Shown here piece by piece: positions 47,376-56,711 of a stretch of DNA of 64,000 bases (positions are counted from its first letter, which is position 1; each line of letters opens with the position of its first letter). This DNA is from Ruegeria lacuscaerulensis (lineage in GTDB: Bacteria > Pseudomonadota > Alphaproteobacteria > Rhodobacterales > Rhodobacteraceae), in NCBI RefSeq assembly GCF_013031245.1, contig NZ_WPZL01000001.1, positions 1 through 64,000 on the forward strand. Direction: 5' to 3'. The translations under genes were made by a program, and so were the position numbers. The notes under the pieces are model-generated. The model was not told the DNA's origin. It was given only the letters and a program-made list of their open reading frames with translations, and made no database searches.

Positions 47376-49337
47376 ATGAAGTGGCTGTTGCGCATCCTGT
47401 TTCTTTTCGTGGTCGCATTTGGCCTGGTCATTGGCGCCTTGTTGCTGATGCCGGGGGACAAACTTGCTGCAATCCTTGCCGAGCAGGTCAAGGGCGAGAC
47501 CGGTCGCGAACTGAAGCTGTCTGGCGACGTGAATCTGTCGTTCTGGCCGGTTCTGGGTATGGAGACCGGTCCCGTGACCTTTGGCAACGCGGCATGGGCC
47601 GGACCGGAGCCGATGCTCAGCGCCGATGGTCTGGCCGTCGGTGTCGATGCAGCCGCGCTGTTGAACGGCGATCTGCGTATCCGACGGATCATCGCGGACA
47701 ACCCGGTACTGCGCCTCGAATTGGAGGATGGGCGTGGAAACTGGGAGCTTGGCACCACGCCCGCGCCGGTAACAGCAGAAGCCGGAGGCGGTGGCAAGGC
47801 GCCATCGGGGACTTCTCAGACAGCGGTGACGCTGGATCGCCTGGAACTGACCAAAGCGCGGCTGATTTATGTCGAAAATGGCGCGACAAAATTCGATTTC
47901 TCTGACGTTGACCTTTCCGCCAGTTGGCCCGACGCGTCCTCGCCTTTGATTATGGAAGCAAAGATGGCTGTCCCAGGCGGTAAAGTCCGCGTGGACCTGA
48001 AAATCCCCGATCTGCCATCCTATGCCTCAGGGGCCGTTACACCGCTGGAACTGGCTCTGACCGCTCCGGGTGGTGAGGTCGGTTTCAACGGGCGCGTCAA
48101 TCTTGCCGGTGAGATGGACGGGAAACTGGAAGTCAAAACGAAGAAAACCGAGAGGATGCTGGCCGCCTTTGGGCAGGACGGTGTCGGCGTGCCGCTGGGG
48201 TTGGGGCGCGTCGCCGACGTGTCAGCGCAGATGACTTACACCAGTGATGGCCGGATTTCACTTCGCGATATGGTGGCACAGCTGGACCACAACCGTCTGA
48301 CTGGCAAGGCGGATATTGAAATCTCGGACCCGCCGAAACTCACGGCCCGGCTGGACGGCGGGAACATCGATCTCTCTCGCTACAATGAGACATCTGCACC
48401 AGCGGGAGGCGGATCAGGTTCGGCACAGGCGGAAGCGGAAGGGTGGTCGACGGATCCGATCGACGCGTCGGCCCTGGCGCTGGCCAACGGAGAAATACGC
48501 CTGACCGCCAAATCCATCGCAGTGCCGGAAATAACATTGGGTCCAAGTGACCTGACGCTCAGCCTTGACCGGTCCCGGGCGGTTCTGCAGATGAACCCGG
48601 CAACCTTGTTCTCGGGAAAGCTGAGGGGGCAGGTGGTCGCCAACAATCGGAACGGATTGTCTGTTGGTGGCAAGCTGAAGGCGAAAAACATCGACATTCA
48701 GCAGGCGCTGTCCACCTTGGGGGGAATCGAGCGTTTGTCCGGGACCGGCACGGGATCGTTCGAATTTCTGGGTGTAGGACAGAGCGAAGATCAGATCATG
48801 CGCTCGCTCGGCGGCAAAGGAAACCTGAAGGTCGGAAAGGGCGTGATATCCGGCGTTGATCTGGATCGTCTGATGGGGCGCGGCAAGGGCGCAGGAGGGA
48901 CAACCGTATTCAATAGTTTGAAGGCAAGTTTCACCATTGATAAGGGCGTGTTGAGCAACAAGGATCTGCTGATGTCGCTGGACAATTTCCGTGCCGACGG
49001 GAAAGGGCAGGTCGACATTGGTTCGCGCACTATCGACTATTTGTTCACGCCGACCGCGCTGCGGGCCAACTCGGGGCAGGGTCTGTCGGTGCCGGTGCGG
49101 ATTGTCGGGCCGTGGAGCAACCCGTCCTTCAAACCGGATCTGAGCAAAGTGATTGAGGCCGCGGCCGAAGGGCAGCTCAAGGATATTGAAGACGATGCAA
49201 AACAAAAGGTTCTGAAGAAGGTCGGGGACGAATTGGGAACCACGGTGACGGATACTGAAAGCGCCGAGGACGCGCTGAAAAACAAGTTGGAAGAAGAGGC
49301 CAAGAAAGGGCTGCTGAAACTACTTGGCGGAAATTAA
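47376..49337 (+). CDS. AsmA family protein
   Basis: A 653-residue inner-membrane-anchored periplasmic protein of the AsmA/TamB-like type, connected in other bacteria to outer-membrane biogenesis and phospholipid transport. It has one N-terminal membrane helix (LLRILFLFVVAFGLVIGALL), the AsmA domain start with GRELKLSGDVNLSFWP near 48, and the C-terminal AsmA_2 region (SLGGKGNLKVGKGVISGVDL near 486, then DYLFTPTAL). The ATG at 47376 gives the family N terminus; a start 42 bp upstream adds non-membrane residues. It ends in a terminator shared with the convergent mutase. Confidence 0.9.
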   Translation: MKWLLRILFLFVVAFGLVIGALLLMPGDKLAAILAEQVKGETGRELKLSGDVNLSFWPVLGMETGPVTFGNAAWAGPEPMLSADGLAVGVDAAALLNGDLRIRRIIADNPVLRLELEDGRGNWELGTTPAPVTAEAGGGGKAPSGTSQTAVTLDRLELTKARLIYVENGATKFDFSDVDLSASWPDASSPLIMEAKMAVPGGKVRVDLKIPDLPSYASGAVTPLELALTAPGGEVGFNGRVNLAGEMDGKLEVKTKKTERMLAAFGQDGVGVPLGLGRVADVSAQMTYTSDGRISLRDMVAQLDHNRLTGKADIEISDPPKLTARLDGGNIDLSRYNETSAPAGGGSGSAQAEAEGWSTDPIDASALALANGEIRLTAKSIAVPEITLGPSDLTLSLDRSRAVLQMNPATLFSGKLRGQVVANNRNGLSVGGKLKAKNIDIQQALSTLGGIERLSGTGTGSFEFLGVGQSEDQIMRSLGGKGNLKVGKGVISGVDLDRLMGRGKGAGGTTVFNSLKASFTIDKGVLSNKDLLMSLDNFRADGKGQVDIGSRTIDYLFTPTALRANSGQGLSVPVRIVGPWSNPSFKPDLSKVIEAAAEGQLKDIEDDAKQKVLKKVGDELGTTVTDTESAEDALKNKLEEEAKKGLLKLLGGN

Positions 49338-49340
49338 AAG

Positions 49341-49365
49341 GTCGGGGCGCGGTTTTCGCCCCGAC
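49341..49365. terminator. Terminator between AsmA gene and phosphomannomutase
   Basis: A perfect 9-bp stem, GTCGGGGCG/CGCCCCGAC, with a 7-base loop. On the leftward strand it is followed by CTTTTAATTT, so it mainly stops the mutase operon; it also lies 4 bp after the AsmA stop. Confidence 0.85.
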
Positions 49366-49376
49366 TCAGGCATTGG

Positions 49377-50885
49377 TCAAATGGTCTGATCGTAATCGCC
49401 CACTCCGGGCTCGGTTCGGATGACGGCATCGATATCGGTGAAGATGGCGCGCATTTCTTCTTCGCTCTCGCTGCTTTCACAGACAACAACCAGATTTGGC
49501 GTGTTCGAAGAGGCCCGCACCAGACCCCAGCTGCCGTTATCCAGAATGACCCGGGCGCCGTTGACTGTTACAACCTCTTTGATCGTACGACCCGCGAAGG
49601 TTTCACCTTCGTCGACCTTGGCGACCAGCCTTTCCACCAGACGCGTGAGGATGTCATATTTCTCAGTATCGGCGGCATAGGGCGACATGGTTGGCGTCGA
49701 CCAGGTCTTCGGCAGCGCCTTGCGCAGGTCCGACATGCTTTTGTCCGGGTTGCGGTCCATCAGTTTGCAGATCTCGACCGCGACCCGCATGCCGCAGTCG
49801 TAACCGCGCCCGATCGGCTCGGCCAGAAAGTAATGACCCGACTTTTCAAATCCGGCCAGCGCGTTGATTTCCTTGACCCGACGTTTCATGTGGCTGTGGC
49901 CGGTTTTCCAGTAGTCCGCTTTGACACCACGCGCCTGCAACTCAGGGTCGCTGGCAAACAGGCCGGTGGATTTCACGTCGGCCACAAAAGTCGCGTTGGG
50001 ATACAGCTTGGCCAAATCGCGGGCCATGATCACACCGACCTTGTCCGCGAAAATCTCCTCTCCTTCGTCATCCACGACGCCACAGCGGTCGCCATCCCCA
50101 TCAAATCCCAGTGCCATGTCGGCACCGCTGGATTTCACGGTGTCGGCCATGTCATGCAGCATCTCCATAGCTTCGGGATTGGGGTTGTAGTTGGGGAAGG
50201 TGTAATCCAGCCGGTTGTGGCTGGGCACCACTTCGACACCCATCCGTTCGAAGATTTCGGGTGCAAAGGCCGAGGCCGTTCCATTGCCCGTCGCACAGAC
50301 AACTTTGAGAGGTCTGGACATTTTGAAGTCACCAACCAGATCGTCGATATAGGCTTCTCTCACACCGTCAACGAACTCGTAACTTCCACCTTCATGAGGA
50401 GCGCCTTCACCGTTCAGGACGATATCCCGCAGCTCCGACATCTCGTCCGGGCCGTGGGTGAGCGGGCGGTCAAAGCCCATCTTCACACCCGTCCAGCCGT
50501 TCGGGTTATGGCTGGCGGTGACCATGGCCACAGCGGGCACGTTCAGGTGAAATTGCGCGAAATAGGCCATGGGGCTAACCGCTGGTCCAATATCCTTGAC
50601 CTGAATTCCTGCCTGCATCAGGCCCAATATCAGCGCGTTCTTGATCGCCAAGGAATAGTCGCGATAGTCGTTGCCAACCGCGATCACAGGCTCAATACCG
50701 CGTTTGCGCATCTGGGTGCCAAGACCCAATCCCAGTGCCGTCATGCCGGGCAAGTTGATCTCTTCGGGGTATTTCCAGCGGGCGTCGTATTCGCGAAAGC
50801 CCGTGGGCTTGATCATCGGGTCGCGCAGAAAACTCCAGGTGTTTGGGCTCACCTCGGGGAACGGTTTGGTCATATTATAACTCAT
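49377..50885 (-). CDS. Phosphomannomutase/phosphoglucomutase
   Basis: A 502-residue alpha-D-phosphohexomutase. The phosphoserine loop VTASHNPNGWTG is near residue 122, the metal loop GFDGDGDRCGV near 259, and the sugar-specificity region and phosphate-binding loop follow (AEPIGRGYDCGM, then VRASSNTPNLV). It converts mannose- or glucose-6-phosphate to the 1-phosphate for GDP-mannose or UDP-glucose, precursors of surface polysaccharide. It lies 2 bp after kdsA as the last gene of kpsT-kpsE-kdsA-mutase. Specificity (ManB, AlgC or Pgm) is open. Confidence 0.92.
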   Translation of the reverse strand: MSYNMTKPFPEVSPNTWSFLRDPMIKPTGFREYDARWKYPEEINLPGMTALGLGLGTQMRKRGIEPVIAVGNDYRDYSLAIKNALILGLMQAGIQVKDIGPAVSPMAYFAQFHLNVPAVAMVTASHNPNGWTGVKMGFDRPLTHGPDEMSELRDIVLNGEGAPHEGGSYEFVDGVREAYIDDLVGDFKMSRPLKVVCATGNGTASAFAPEIFERMGVEVVPSHNRLDYTFPNYNPNPEAMEMLHDMADTVKSSGADMALGFDGDGDRCGVVDDEGEEIFADKVGVIMARDLAKLYPNATFVADVKSTGLFASDPELQARGVKADYWKTGHSHMKRRVKEINALAGFEKSGHYFLAEPIGRGYDCGMRVAVEICKLMDRNPDKSMSDLRKALPKTWSTPTMSPYAADTEKYDILTRLVERLVAKVDEGETFAGRTIKEVVTVNGARVILDNGSWGLVRASSNTPNLVVVCESSESEEEMRAIFTDIDAVIRTEPGVGDYDQTI

Positions 50886-50887
50886 GG

Positions 50888-51721
50888 TTAAATCTGAATT
50901 GGGTTGGCTTTGGCCAATGCATCAAAGCGCATCAATGTGTCAACAAGGTCAGGCATCTGGTCGAGTGGGATCATGTTCGGCCCGTCAGATGGAGCGGTGT
51001 CGGGGTCCTGATGTGTCTCGATAAAGACAGCGCCAACGCCCAGCGAAACTGCCGCGCGCGCCATGACGGGTGCAAACTCTCTCTGCCCGCCGGATGAGCC
51101 ACCTTTGCCCCCGGGTTGCTGGACCGAGTGGGTGGCGTCCATGACAACGGGATATCCGGTCTGGGCCATTTGAGGCAGGGCCCGCATGTCAGCAACAAGA
51201 GTGTTGTACCCAAATGAAGTGCCGCGCTCGGTCAACAGGATGTTCTGATTGCCGGTGCTTTCCACCTTGTCGACAATGTTGGTCATCTCCCACGGGGCCA
51301 GAAACTGGCCTTTTTTGACATTGACCGCTTTGCCCGTGTTGCCAGCGGCCAACAGCATATCTGTCTGCCGACACAGGAAGGCTGGGATTTGCAGCACGTC
51401 GACGGCTTCGGCAGCGGTGGAACACTGCGCTTCGGTATGGACGTCGGTCAGCACGGGAATACCCATCGTCTTGCGGATGTCATCCAGCACCTTCAGACCG
51501 GCATCAATCCCCATGCCGCGTTTGCCTGACAGTGAAGTGCGGTTTGCCTTGTCGTACGATGCTTTGAAAACATACTGCGCGCCGGCGGCATCGCAGGCCT
51601 CTTTCATTTTACCGGCAATCATCTGGGCATGGTCGGCGGTTTCAAGCTGGCAGGGGCCGGCAATGATCGTCAGAGGCAGATCATTACCGACCGTGAGATC
51701 GGAGATTTTTACATGTTTCAT
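50888..51721 (-). CDS. kdsA: 3-deoxy-8-phosphooctulonate (KDO-8-P) synthase
   Basis: A 277-residue enzyme condensing PEP with arabinose 5-phosphate to KDO 8-phosphate for lipopolysaccharide or KDO-linked capsule. Motifs are FKASYDKANRTS near 52, IPAFLCRQTDMLLAA near 112 and NVKKGQFLAPWEM. The start AGPCQLET contains the Cys that marks metal-dependent KdsA proteins (E. coli has Asn there), and the other ligands are visible (His in DATHSVQ, Glu in IETHQDPD, Asp in APSDGPN). It shares an operon with KpsT/E-like exporter genes. Confidence 0.96.
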   Translation of the reverse strand: MKHVKISDLTVGNDLPLTIIAGPCQLETADHAQMIAGKMKEACDAAGAQYVFKASYDKANRTSLSGKRGMGIDAGLKVLDDIRKTMGIPVLTDVHTEAQCSTAAEAVDVLQIPAFLCRQTDMLLAAGNTGKAVNVKKGQFLAPWEMTNIVDKVESTGNQNILLTERGTSFGYNTLVADMRALPQMAQTGYPVVMDATHSVQQPGGKGGSSGGQREFAPVMARAAVSLGVGAVFIETHQDPDTAPSDGPNMIPLDQMPDLVDTLMRFDALAKANPIQI

Positions 51722-51726
51722 GTGTC

Positions 51727-53301
51727 TTACGAGGATACCTGTTCACGAAGGACCGACGCGGTAAGCGAGATCATCAGGTAGATACCAGCAAACAACAGGA
51801 AAGCCAAAATCGTATTTTCGAACTTGCGCGGATAGCTGGGCTCCTGACTGGGAACCGGGTTTACGGAAACCGTCAGGTAACGGACTTTACGGTTCGCCTC
51901 CGACCGCGTGGTTTCCATTTGCTGCATGGCCGTTTGCAACATCATGTCTCGGGCTACCAAGTCAGCCTGCGCCATCTGAATCCGCACACTTAGCCGTGCC
52001 AGCGAGTTTTCGCCTTCGGAGACATCCAGCATTTCCGCATTCAGTTCGGCCAGCACGGAATTCAGCCGCGCGATATCTGCACGAACTCCGTCAACTTTGG
52101 CTTTGTTCGGGCGGAGATTGTCCAGAAGTGCGGCCAGTTGAAGCTCTTTCTCCTGAATCTCCGTTTCAAGCAAATTGATGCGGCCGCGCAACCCGGCAAT
52201 GACGTTTTCAGGGTCCAGAAGAGCGCCCTGCAATTGCAGTTCGATCAGGGCCTCCTGCGCTTCTCTCCTCTCTTCCTGCGCCAGTTCGAAACTTGTCAGA
52301 GCCTCACGCATCTGGTCCTCGCGTTTCAGTTCCGTCAGACCGTTAATCGTGTCTTCTGCGTAGGACAGCAGGCGATCTGATATTTCTACCGCGATGTCCG
52401 GATTCGGAGCAGCGACCTCCATACGGATAATGCCGTCGCTTGGGTCATACCCGATTGTAATCATCCTTGTGAAAAGCTTGTATGTCTCTTCAAGGGTGGC
52501 GTCCGGTGACAGACGTTGGATCGGGTCGATCCATTCCTGTTTGAAAATCTCAGCAAAACCGATATCCCGCTCAAGCCTGATCAGCGCATCTTTGGATTCC
52601 AGAAACTCCTGAGTGGCGACGGAATCCTGTGCGGTCGCATATTGTGTACCCGCCAGGAAGCCGCCAAATGAAGCACCGGCACCGTCAGCCTGCAGGATCG
52701 AAAAAGCCGAGTCGCTTGCGTACATAGGCGTCGCGTACCGATAGAAATACAGACCAACTATGAAGGTCGGAAGAAAGACAAAAACCGCCAACCGCGCAAA
52801 CAATGCCAAGAGTTTGCGTTTGCGGCGGCGCGCAATGTCTTTTTGAATCTCGCTAATTTCAAATTCCCGGCGTTGCGCCGGACTCAGTTCAGGACCCGGC
52901 AGGGTCTGCGGGACCTCTTTGATCGTCTGGGGCAGCTGGATCGTAATTTTGTCTTTGGTCTGTCTTCCGGAACCTTTATTGTCGGCGGCCAGATCCAGCA
53001 AATTGGCGCGTTCGAAAGGGTCGATCCCTTTTTCACGCAGCAATCGCACTGCGTCGTAATCCGATGTTGCCGCCAGGCCGTTTTTCTGTGCCAGACGTCG
53101 CGCCACGCGAAGCTGCCGGCCGGTCAGGCCTTCGCGCTTGACTGCATCAAGATCTGTTGCGGGCTGCGCGTCCGTCGCAGAGTTTGCGGTTTGCGTTGCC
53201 TTTCTGATACGTGAAATCGCATCCGCGCGCGCATCCGGTGTGCCCGCATTCTGGCGCTTGCGGCGCCAGTTGTATTTTCTAGCCTTGGGTTTGGTAGTCA
53301 T
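51727..53301 (-). CDS. Capsule polysaccharide export protein, KpsE/RkpR-like
   Basis: A 524-residue inner-membrane polysaccharide co-polymerase. After a basic, disordered N-terminal part of about 170 residues comes helix 1 (LLALFARLAVFVFLPTFIVG, about 192-211), a long periplasmic coiled-coil region (about 350-450) and a C-terminal helix (ILAFLLFAGIYLMISLTASV). The Wzz-like motif YASDSAFSIL follows helix 1. The cytosolic N-terminal region is unusually long for KpsE (about 380 residues). The start at 53301 overlaps kpsT by 23 bp. It should work with KpsT and KpsM; no KpsM is present here. Confidence 0.88.
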   Translation of the reverse strand: MTTKPKARKYNWRRKRQNAGTPDARADAISRIRKATQTANSATDAQPATDLDAVKREGLTGRQLRVARRLAQKNGLAATSDYDAVRLLREKGIDPFERANLLDLAADNKGSGRQTKDKITIQLPQTIKEVPQTLPGPELSPAQRREFEISEIQKDIARRRKRKLLALFARLAVFVFLPTFIVGLYFYRYATPMYASDSAFSILQADGAGASFGGFLAGTQYATAQDSVATQEFLESKDALIRLERDIGFAEIFKQEWIDPIQRLSPDATLEETYKLFTRMITIGYDPSDGIIRMEVAAPNPDIAVEISDRLLSYAEDTINGLTELKREDQMREALTSFELAQEERREAQEALIELQLQGALLDPENVIAGLRGRINLLETEIQEKELQLAALLDNLRPNKAKVDGVRADIARLNSVLAELNAEMLDVSEGENSLARLSVRIQMAQADLVARDMMLQTAMQQMETTRSEANRKVRYLTVSVNPVPSQEPSYPRKFENTILAFLLFAGIYLMISLTASVLREQVSS

Positions 53302-53938
53302 ATAACTGTTTTGCCTCTTCCAAGGTTTCGAACATGTAAAGCTGACCGTCCAGAAGAACAGCAGCCTGTTGTGCAAATTTTTCAAGCGTGGCGGGACTAT
53401 GCGAAACGATCACCAAAGTCGTCGTGCGAAGTCGTTCCTTCAGGATGTCGCCCGCTTTTCTGTTGAATTCAACATCTGTCGAAGCAGGCATGCCTTCATC
53501 GATCAGGTACATGTCAAAATCCAGTGCCAACATCAGGGCAAATGTGAATCGCGCCTTCATCCCCGATGAATAGGTAGCGAGCGGCTGATCGAAATACTCG
53601 CCCAAACCGCATAACCAGCTGCAGTATGCTTCCACGTAATCGGGATCCATACCGTAGATTTTGGCGATATACCTCGCATTTTCCAGAGCAGACAGTTTAC
53701 TTGCCACGCCCCCCGTAAATCCCATCGGAAACGAAATTCGACAGGTTTTGCGGATCACACCCTCATCGGGCTTTTCCAGACCGGCCATCATGTTGATCAG
53801 CGTGGTTTTACCTGTACCGTTCGGGGCCAGAATGCCAATGGATCTGCCCAATTCGATCCGGAACGAGACCTGATCCAGAATCACTTTACGGCGCGTCCCG
53901 GTCCAGAAGGATTTACTGACATTTTCAAACTCAAGCAT
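53279..53938 (-). CDS. Capsule exporter ATP-binding protein, KpsT-like
   Basis: A 219-residue ABC-transporter ATPase of the polysaccharide-export type. The Walker A loop is LAPNGTGKTTLINMMAGLEK (about 37-56), the signature is YSSGMKARFTFALML near 120, and Walker B is DFDMYLIDEGMPA near 141 followed by the His switch VSHSP near 178. It energises export of a capsule-like polysaccharide across the inner membrane. It is the first gene of the unit and is divergent from the UDG gene. Confidence 0.92.
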   Translation of the reverse strand: MLEFENVSKSFWTGTRRKVILDQVSFRIELGRSIGILAPNGTGKTTLINMMAGLEKPDEGVIRKTCRISFPMGFTGGVASKLSALENARYIAKIYGMDPDYVEAYCSWLCGLGEYFDQPLATYSSGMKARFTFALMLALDFDMYLIDEGMPASTDVEFNRKAGDILKERLRTTTLVIVSHSPATLEKFAQQAAVLLDGQLYMFETLEEAKQLYDYQTQG

Positions 53939-54164
53939 TCAGGGTCTGCTCTTGGTTTTTTGTGCACCGATTTGGTCGATGAAAGAACGTTATATTTTAG
54001 GGGCCATGTTGACTACATTATGTCGAATTGTGAAACAAATGATCAATGCGTAGCGACGCACCCTTTTGGCATTGTGACTTTTGCACCGGTTGGACGATGG
54101 CTGCGCGTCGACTATCTTTCAGTTCTACCGTCAACCAGTTTGATGCAGGAAACCTTGCGATCTG

Positions 54165-54752
54165 ATGAATTCGCTGCAGAAAGAAATTGAATCCTGCCGC
54201 ATTTGCGCAGACAAGTTTCTGGCCACCGTGACGGCGCATGAACCGCGGCCGGTGGTCTGGTTTCAAAAAGGAACTCCTATTCTGATTGCCGGTCAGGCAC
54301 CGGGCGCGCGTGTGCATGCCTCTGGCCGCCCGTTTACCGATCCGTCTGGCGACCGGTTGCGTGATTGGCTGGGAATTGACGAGGAGCAGTTTTACGACCG
54401 TGCGCGTGTATCAATCGTGCCGATGGCATTTTGCTTTCCCGGATACAATGAGCGGAAGGCCGATTTACCGCCTCCGGCAATCTGCGGGAAGACCTGGCAT
54501 GACAAGGTCATGCAGGTTTTAGGAGAGGTGCCTCTTACCGTTCTGGTAGGCGGCCATGCGCACAAATACCACCTTCATGTCCGCACGCCCGTGACTGAAA
54601 CTGTGCGCAACTGGCGAGACCATGCGCCGCGGGTCTTTGCCTTGCCCCATCCGTCCTGGCGGAATACGGCATGGTTGAAGAAAAACCCGTGGTTCGAGGC
54701 CGAGCTGCTGCCGGTTCTGCGTGCGCGGGTGCAAGAGGTTCTGAATGACTGA
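54165..54752 (+). CDS. Uracil-DNA glycosylase-superfamily protein
   Basis: A 195-residue protein of the UDG superfamily (the group often annotated as uracil-DNA glycosylase family protein). Motif 1 is AGQAPGARVHASGRPFTDPS (about 42-61), a further motif is GDRLRDWLGI, and the C-terminal motif is LPHPSWRN near 160. It begins with a Cys-containing stretch (ESCRICADKF), reminiscent of iron-sulfur UDGs, but with fewer Cys than family 4. Repair activity is inferred. It overlaps the SseB gene by 8 bp. Confidence 0.85.
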   Translation: MNSLQKEIESCRICADKFLATVTAHEPRPVVWFQKGTPILIAGQAPGARVHASGRPFTDPSGDRLRDWLGIDEEQFYDRARVSIVPMAFCFPGYNERKADLPPPAICGKTWHDKVMQVLGEVPLTVLVGGHAHKYHLHVRTPVTETVRNWRDHAPRVFALPHPSWRNTAWLKKNPWFEAELLPVLRARVQEVLND

Positions 54753-55533
54753 GACCACCGCCCTGGACGCCGCTCATGCCGCAATGGATGCCGACCCGCA
54801 GGATGACGCGGCTCGGCTACGGTTCTTTGAACGGCTCGCGGACAGTGAATTGTTCCTGATGCTGACCGAAGAGGCGAATGGCGAAAACATTTCGCCCGAG
54901 CTGTTCGACGTGGCGGACGGCCAGTTCGTACTTGCCTTTGACCGTGAGGATCGACTGGCCCGTTTTGCGGACCGGCCCGTTCCTTACGTGGCTCTGTCTG
55001 GTCGGGTTCTGTCGTCCATGTTGTCAGGACAAGGGATCGGTCTGGGCCTGAATCTGGAGGTTGCGCCTTCGTCCATGCTAATCCCGGCCGAGGCGCTGGG
55101 GTGGTTGGCCACCACATTGCAGCATCGGCCTGAAGAGGTGCAGCAACGCCTCGCAGAGTTCCTTCCCCCCGCTGGTTTGCCGGACAGTTTGCTGACGGCG
55201 CTGGACGCGAAACTCGCCACCGCCATTGGGTTGGCAGAGGCGGCGTATCTTGTGGGCACAAAATCAGATGAAGGCGGTTCAGGCCACCTTCTGGGAATTG
55301 TGGGGGCGGTTGCGGGGGCCGAACCTGCGCTCGCCAAAGCTGCGTCCGAGGCGCTGACGTTTTCTGGGGTCGAAGCGGGCGCGATGGACGTCGGCTTCTT
55401 TGGTCCAAACGAGCCGGCTGCTGAATCTCTTGCACGGGTCGGGCTTCGGTTCGATCTGCCACAACCAGAAAAACGGGTCGTTACGCAAATTGTTCCCGGC
55501 AGTGATCCGGAAAAACCGCCAATACTGAAGTAA
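54745..55533 (+). CDS. SseB-like protein
   Basis: A 262-residue protein with the SseB N-terminal domain: RLRFFERLADSELFLMLTEE (about 24-43), AFDREDRLARFADRPVPYV near 64 and a C-terminal alpha/beta region. Function of the family is poorly defined (enhanced serine sensitivity in E. coli). It starts inside the end of the UDG gene. A short hairpin, GCAGGT/ACCTGC, at 55554-55570 follows, without T tract. Confidence 0.88.
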   Translation: MTETTALDAAHAAMDADPQDDAARLRFFERLADSELFLMLTEEANGENISPELFDVADGQFVLAFDREDRLARFADRPVPYVALSGRVLSSMLSGQGIGLGLNLEVAPSSMLIPAEALGWLATTLQHRPEEVQQRLAEFLPPAGLPDSLLTALDAKLATAIGLAEAAYLVGTKSDEGGSGHLLGIVGAVAGAEPALAKAASEALTFSGVEAGAMDVGFFGPNEPAAESLARVGLRFDLPQPEKRVVTQIVPGSDPEKPPILK

Positions 55534-55584
55534 CCACGCTGAGAGTGAGCCCCGCAGGTGAAAGACCTGCAAGGCTTCGTGTGC

Positions 55585-56463
55585 TTATTCTGCTGCAGCT
55601 TCCAGCTTATCCTGCGTCCGGGTTTCAAAGTCGCTCGCTTCGTGGCGTTCGTGAAGCTGGGTATGGGGCTCTCCGAATGAACGGTTGACCATCCGGCCGC
55701 GCTGCACCGCCGGACGAGCGTCGATTGCCTTGGCCCAACGCACAACGTTTTTATAAGTTTCGACGTCCAGGAACTCGGCCGCGCTATACAGGCGGCCCAG
55801 AGCCAGCTGGCCGTACCAGGGCCAGATCGCCATGTCTGCAATGGTGTACTCTTCACCTGCTATATAGGTCTTGTTGGCCAGTTCGCGATCCAGAACGTCC
55901 AACTGACGCTTGGCCTCCATTGCGAAGCGGTTGATCGGGTATTCCCACTTTTCAGGTGCATAGGCGAAGAAATGGCCGAATCCGCCGCCCAGATAGGGCG
56001 CGCTGCCCATCTGCCAGAACACCCAGTTCATGACCTCGGTGCGTTCGGGACCGGACTTGGGCAGAAAAGCGTCGAACTTCTCGGCCAGATGGAACAGGAT
56101 AGAGGCGCTTTCGAACACGCGGGTCGGCTCTTCACCTGACCGGTCCCACAGCGCGGGGATTTTCGAATTCGGATTGGCTCCGACAAAACCCGAGCTGAAC
56201 TGATCACCCTCGCCGATATTGATCAGCCACGCGTTGTATTCAGCGCCTTCATGACCCAGTGCCAGAAGCTCTTCGAGCATCACGGTTACTTTGACGCCGT
56301 TGGGAGTTGCCAATGAGTAAAGTTGCAGGGGGTGGCGCCCGACCGGCAGGTCCTTATCATGGGTGGCACCGGCAATCGGCCGGTTGATATTGGCGAACTG
56401 CCCGCCGCTTTCGCTGTCCCATGTCCAGACTTTGGGGGGCGTGTATGGGGATTGCTCGGTCAT
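55585..56463 (-). CDS. yghU: YghU-type glutathione S-transferase
   Basis: A 292-residue GST-fold disulfide-bond oxidoreductase of the Nu class, like E. coli YghU. The thioredoxin-like domain starts LPVGRHPLQLYSLATPNGVK (about 39-58) with Thr-Pro-Asn for glutathione binding, NPNSKIPAL is near 97, and the helical domain has GSAPYLGGGFGHFFAYAPEK (about 151-170). Its reported activity is reduction of disulfides and peroxides using two glutathiones. It is monocistronic. Confidence 0.95.
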   Translation of the reverse strand: MTEQSPYTPPKVWTWDSESGGQFANINRPIAGATHDKDLPVGRHPLQLYSLATPNGVKVTVMLEELLALGHEGAEYNAWLINIGEGDQFSSGFVGANPNSKIPALWDRSGEEPTRVFESASILFHLAEKFDAFLPKSGPERTEVMNWVFWQMGSAPYLGGGFGHFFAYAPEKWEYPINRFAMEAKRQLDVLDRELANKTYIAGEEYTIADMAIWPWYGQLALGRLYSAAEFLDVETYKNVVRWAKAIDARPAVQRGRMVNRSFGEPHTQLHERHEASDFETRTQDKLEAAAE

Positions 56464-56711
56464 CTCTTGCCTTCCTCAGCAAAGTTCGTGTGAATTGTCC
56501 GTTCGCCTCAACAGCTAATGTTGCAGTTGGCAGAGTCCAACCCCGGATGTGAATGCGGTTTTGTAACAATCAGGGTCGAACATCTCACGTTTCTTCATTC
56601 GACGTCACAGCGGCGCGAGGGGGACTGCCCAAACAACCGAAAATACTTATTGTCTGCTCAGACCCACAAATCGGGCAGTCCAACAACCCTGAGCATACGA
56701 GGATTGACTAC

